Origin: Halomontanus rarus
GTDB taxonomy: Archaea; Halobacteriota; Halobacteria; Halobacteriales; Natrialbaceae
Length of the DNA: 64,000 bases
Direction of reading: 5' to 3'
Assembly (NCBI RefSeq): GCF_017357405.1
Contig: NZ_CP071597.1
Coordinates: 310,001-374,000 of the forward strand
Shown here in pieces: positions 62,211 to 64,000 of the stretch. Within the stretch, counting starts at the first letter, position 1, and the number at the start of each line of letters is the position of its first letter. The notes below the pieces were generated by a model. The model searched no databases and was not told the DNA's origin. It was given only the letters and a program-made list of their open reading frames with translations. The position numbers and the translations under genes are program-made.

Positions 62211-62408
62211 ATGGCTGAAGACACCGAGTCCGCACACGACCACGGTCACGACCACGATTCCGGGGCCGACGTCGGTCACGACGTCGACGAGGGACGGACG
62301 ACTGCACCGATGAGCGAGTTTACCACCCGCGACGCCGGCGTCGGAGCCGTCGTCCTCGCGGTCGGACTCGCGGTCGCGTTCGCGGTTCCGCTACTGGTGA
62401 CACTGTAA
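62211..62408 (+). CDS. Small His-rich single-TM protein (DUF7550-like)
   Basis: This encodes 65 residues. The N-terminal half is rich in His and Asp (AHDHGHDHDSGADVGHDVDE), apt for metal binding. The C-terminal GVGAVVLAVGLAVAFAVPLL is a single membrane helix, so the His-rich part should face the cytoplasm. Similar short haloarchaeal proteins are known as a family of unknown function. It lies 120 bases before the SpoIIM-like gene on the same strand and might be co-regulated. Confidence 0.7.
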   Translation: MAEDTESAHDHGHDHDSGADVGHDVDEGRTTAPMSEFTTRDAGVGAVVLAVGLAVAFAVPLLVTL

Positions 62409-62527
62409 CGGGAACCATCGACACGTCGCTCACTTCTCGCCGATCTATCTCGAGTTCCGTTTCGTCGACAAATCCCACTCCACGTTCCGTTCGGATTCTT
62501 TAACCGACCGGCCACTGTCTCTTTGCT

Positions 62528-64000
62528 ATGCGCCTTTCCGAGTCAGTGACCAGCGTCTACAGAACGCTTCGGCGCCGGCCGGCCGATCTCCTCCCGTTTT
62601 ACGTGCTGGGTGCGGCCGTTCCGGCCATCGGTCGCATCGGGACGTTCCTCGGACTCGCGATCGTCTACGCGACCCTCGAGACGTCGGGCCGCCTCGAGAC
62701 GTTTCGCGAGGAGTTCGCTGCGATGGATCGGTCGCCGCCGAACCCGGAAACGAATCCTGAGGGGGTCGCCGACTGGGCGAGCACCGAGCTCACGCCGGTT
62801 CTCGAGCCGCTCGTCACGCCGGGCGTCGTCGGCGTGGTCGCGATCACGGTTCTCGTCACGCTGCTCGCGTCGCTCGTACTCTACGCTGGCGTCGCTGCGG
62901 GCCAGCTCGCGGCGTGTCACGCCCGCCTTCGGGGTCAGCGAGGGATACTCGCGGGGATCGCGGGTGTCCGCCGCCGCTGGCGCTCGTTTCTGGGGTTGTT
63001 CCTGGGAGAGATCGTCCTCTGGCTCGGTGCGACCGTCGCGATCTGGCTCGCCGCTACGAGTGCGGCGAGTGTCGTCGTCGGTGCGACCGGCGAACCGGCG
63101 GTCGGCGTGCTCGTCGGACTCGGTGGGGGACTCCTCTGGGCTGGCACTCTCGTCGTCCTGCGCGCGCTCTTCGCGTTCGCGCCGGTCGCAGTCGTCGTCG
63201 ACGACGTCGGGGTACTCGGATCGCTCTCAAGCACCGCCGGATTCGTTCGTTCGCAGCCGGTCGAAGCGGTGTTCTACTACGTGATCGCGTTGCTCGCGTT
63301 CGTCGCGTTCGCCGCGGTCGTCTCCGTTCTCTCGTCCGTCGGCGTCGGGAGTGTCGTCTCCGTGATCGGCCTGCTGGTCCTGTACCCGGCACTCGACATC
63401 CTGAAGACGGCACTGTACGGCGACTATCGCGGAACGGTTTCCCGACCGCCGGCCGTCGAGGAGACGCTTCGCGAACAGTTCGCCGCGGGACTCTACCGGG
63501 GCTGGCACGAACTCCACGCGTTCGTTCGGAAGACTCCCGGCCTCCACGCGGGCGTCGCGGTCACCGCGCTCGTCGGGTTCGGAATGGGGTGGGCGGTCGC
63601 CGCCCCGTTCGACGGTCTCGTCGAGACCTCGATCACCGCGCGGTTAGACGGACACGTCCCGCCCGCAGCGGCGGCGGAGTTTTTCACCAACAACTGGACG
63701 GTCGCGCTCACGACGGCCTACGCCGGAGTCGCGCTCGCGGTTCCGGCGCTCATCTCGATCTGGTTCAACGGACTCGTCCTCGGAATCTACGCCCGTCTCG
63801 AGGTCGATCCGGCCGAACTCCTCGCGTTCGTCGTCCCACACGGCGTCCTCGAGATTCCGGCGATTCTCGTCGCCGGCGCACTCGGCGTCCACCTCGGTCT
63901 CGCGGGTTGGCGGACCGTGCGGGGCCGACGTTCGCGAGCGACGCTGGCGGACGAACTCGAGGGCGCCTTCTGGGTGCTCGTCGGTCTCGGTGCGATCTTG
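62528..64000 (+). CDS. SpoIIM-like multi-spanning membrane protein, cut by window end
   Basis: The ATG at 62528 opens MRLSESVTSVYRTLRRRPAD and the frame stays open to the window edge (491 codons). At least nine hydrophobic segments are visible (for example FYVLGAAVPAIGRIGTFLGL, GVVGVVAITVLVTLLASLVL, ALLAFVAFAAVVSVLSSVGV). The C-terminal half, GWHELHAFVRKTPGLHAGVA then VETSITARLDGHVP, FFTNNWTVALTTAYAGVALA and VVPHGVLEIPAILVAGALG, matches the stage II sporulation protein M family, which also occurs in archaea as a membrane module of unknown function. The first half is an additional membrane domain. Confidence 0.75.
   Translation, partial: MRLSESVTSVYRTLRRRPADLLPFYVLGAAVPAIGRIGTFLGLAIVYATLETSGRLETFREEFAAMDRSPPNPETNPEGVADWASTELTPVLEPLVTPGVVGVVAITVLVTLLASLVLYAGVAAGQLAACHARLRGQRGILAGIAGVRRRWRSFLGLFLGEIVLWLGATVAIWLAATSAASVVVGATGEPAVGVLVGLGGGLLWAGTLVVLRALFAFAPVAVVVDDVGVLGSLSSTAGFVRSQPVEAVFYYVIALLAFVAFAAVVSVLSSVGVGSVVSVIGLLVLYPALDILKTALYGDYRGTVSRPPAVEETLREQFAAGLYRGWHELHAFVRKTPGLHAGVAVTALVGFGMGWAVAAPFDGLVETSITARLDGHVPPAAAAEFFTNNWTVALTTAYAGVALAVPALISIWFNGLVLGIYARLEVDPAELLAFVVPHGVLEIPAILVAGALGVHLGLAGWRTVRGRRSRATLADELEGAFWVLVGLGAIL

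Overview
The window is haloarchaeal chromosome. It is GC-rich with very acidic proteins, mostly leaderless genes preceded by TATA-like boxes, an intron-containing tRNA-Trp, and many families confined to Halobacteria (DUF5794, HalOD1, HTH_10/Bat, DUF7344, HalX, DUF5805, DUF7139). The style fits the order Natrialbales, but that placement is inference. No rRNA or CRISPR array is present.

Layout. 0-11 kb: end of a DJ-1/PfpI gene, a COG1325 RNA-binding protein, an orphan YcaO enzyme, a Tat lipoprotein, guaB, a DUF5794 membrane protein, and a two-gene cell-surface operon (beta-helix protein plus PGF-pre-PGF protein). 11.4-18.5 kb: tRNA-Trp with a box C/D intron, followed by an AT-rich accessory tract. 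This tract holds a second, displaced tRNA 3' fragment, a membrane/coiled-coil gene of foreign composition, and a decayed provirus (frameshifted envelope-like gene, nuclease-like gene, tiny membrane ORF). 18.5-22 kb: two single-domain HalOD1 proteins flank a membrane protein with a HEPN-like C-terminus, an unknown acidic protein and an IS200/IS605-type remnant. 22-36.5 kb: a large PAS/GAF Bat-type regulator, gamma-glutamyltransferase, DNA polymerase IV, a membrane DnaJ protein, a UDG-family protein, a cluster of regulators (HTH_10, NikR-like, Lrp-TRASH), an iron alcohol dehydrogenase and a D-2-hydroxyacid dehydrogenase. 36.5-40.7 kb: a DCC1-type thiol protein beside a lipase-maturation-factor-like membrane protein, and a tyrosine recombinase/DUF5805 pair. 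40.7-42.9 kb: a gene-poor tract with two copies of a small inverted-repeat element. 42.9-50 kb: a formyltransferase/deacetylase pair, a divergent HisG-like protein, a long acidic coiled-coil protein, an UlaG-like hydrolase and a tandem DUF7344 regulator. 50-64 kb: core genes (dph2, HalX response regulator, YlbF family, rpoL, METTL5-like methyltransferase, rhomboid protease, hisF), a salactin-like actin homologue preceded by its membrane neighbour, twin zinc-ribbon membrane proteins, and a SpoIIM-like membrane protein cut by the window end.

The most interesting signals are: the salactin-like gene with its four-TM neighbour; the orphan YcaO with an N-terminal Cys-rich domain; the formyltransferase/deacetylase pair; the divergent HisG-like paralogue; the tandem zinc-ribbon proteins ending in Cys; the tRNA-Trp-associated provirus scar; and a small inverted-repeat element with copies at about 41.2, 42.4 and 55.2 kb. 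All family calls were made by eye from motifs; no database search was run.
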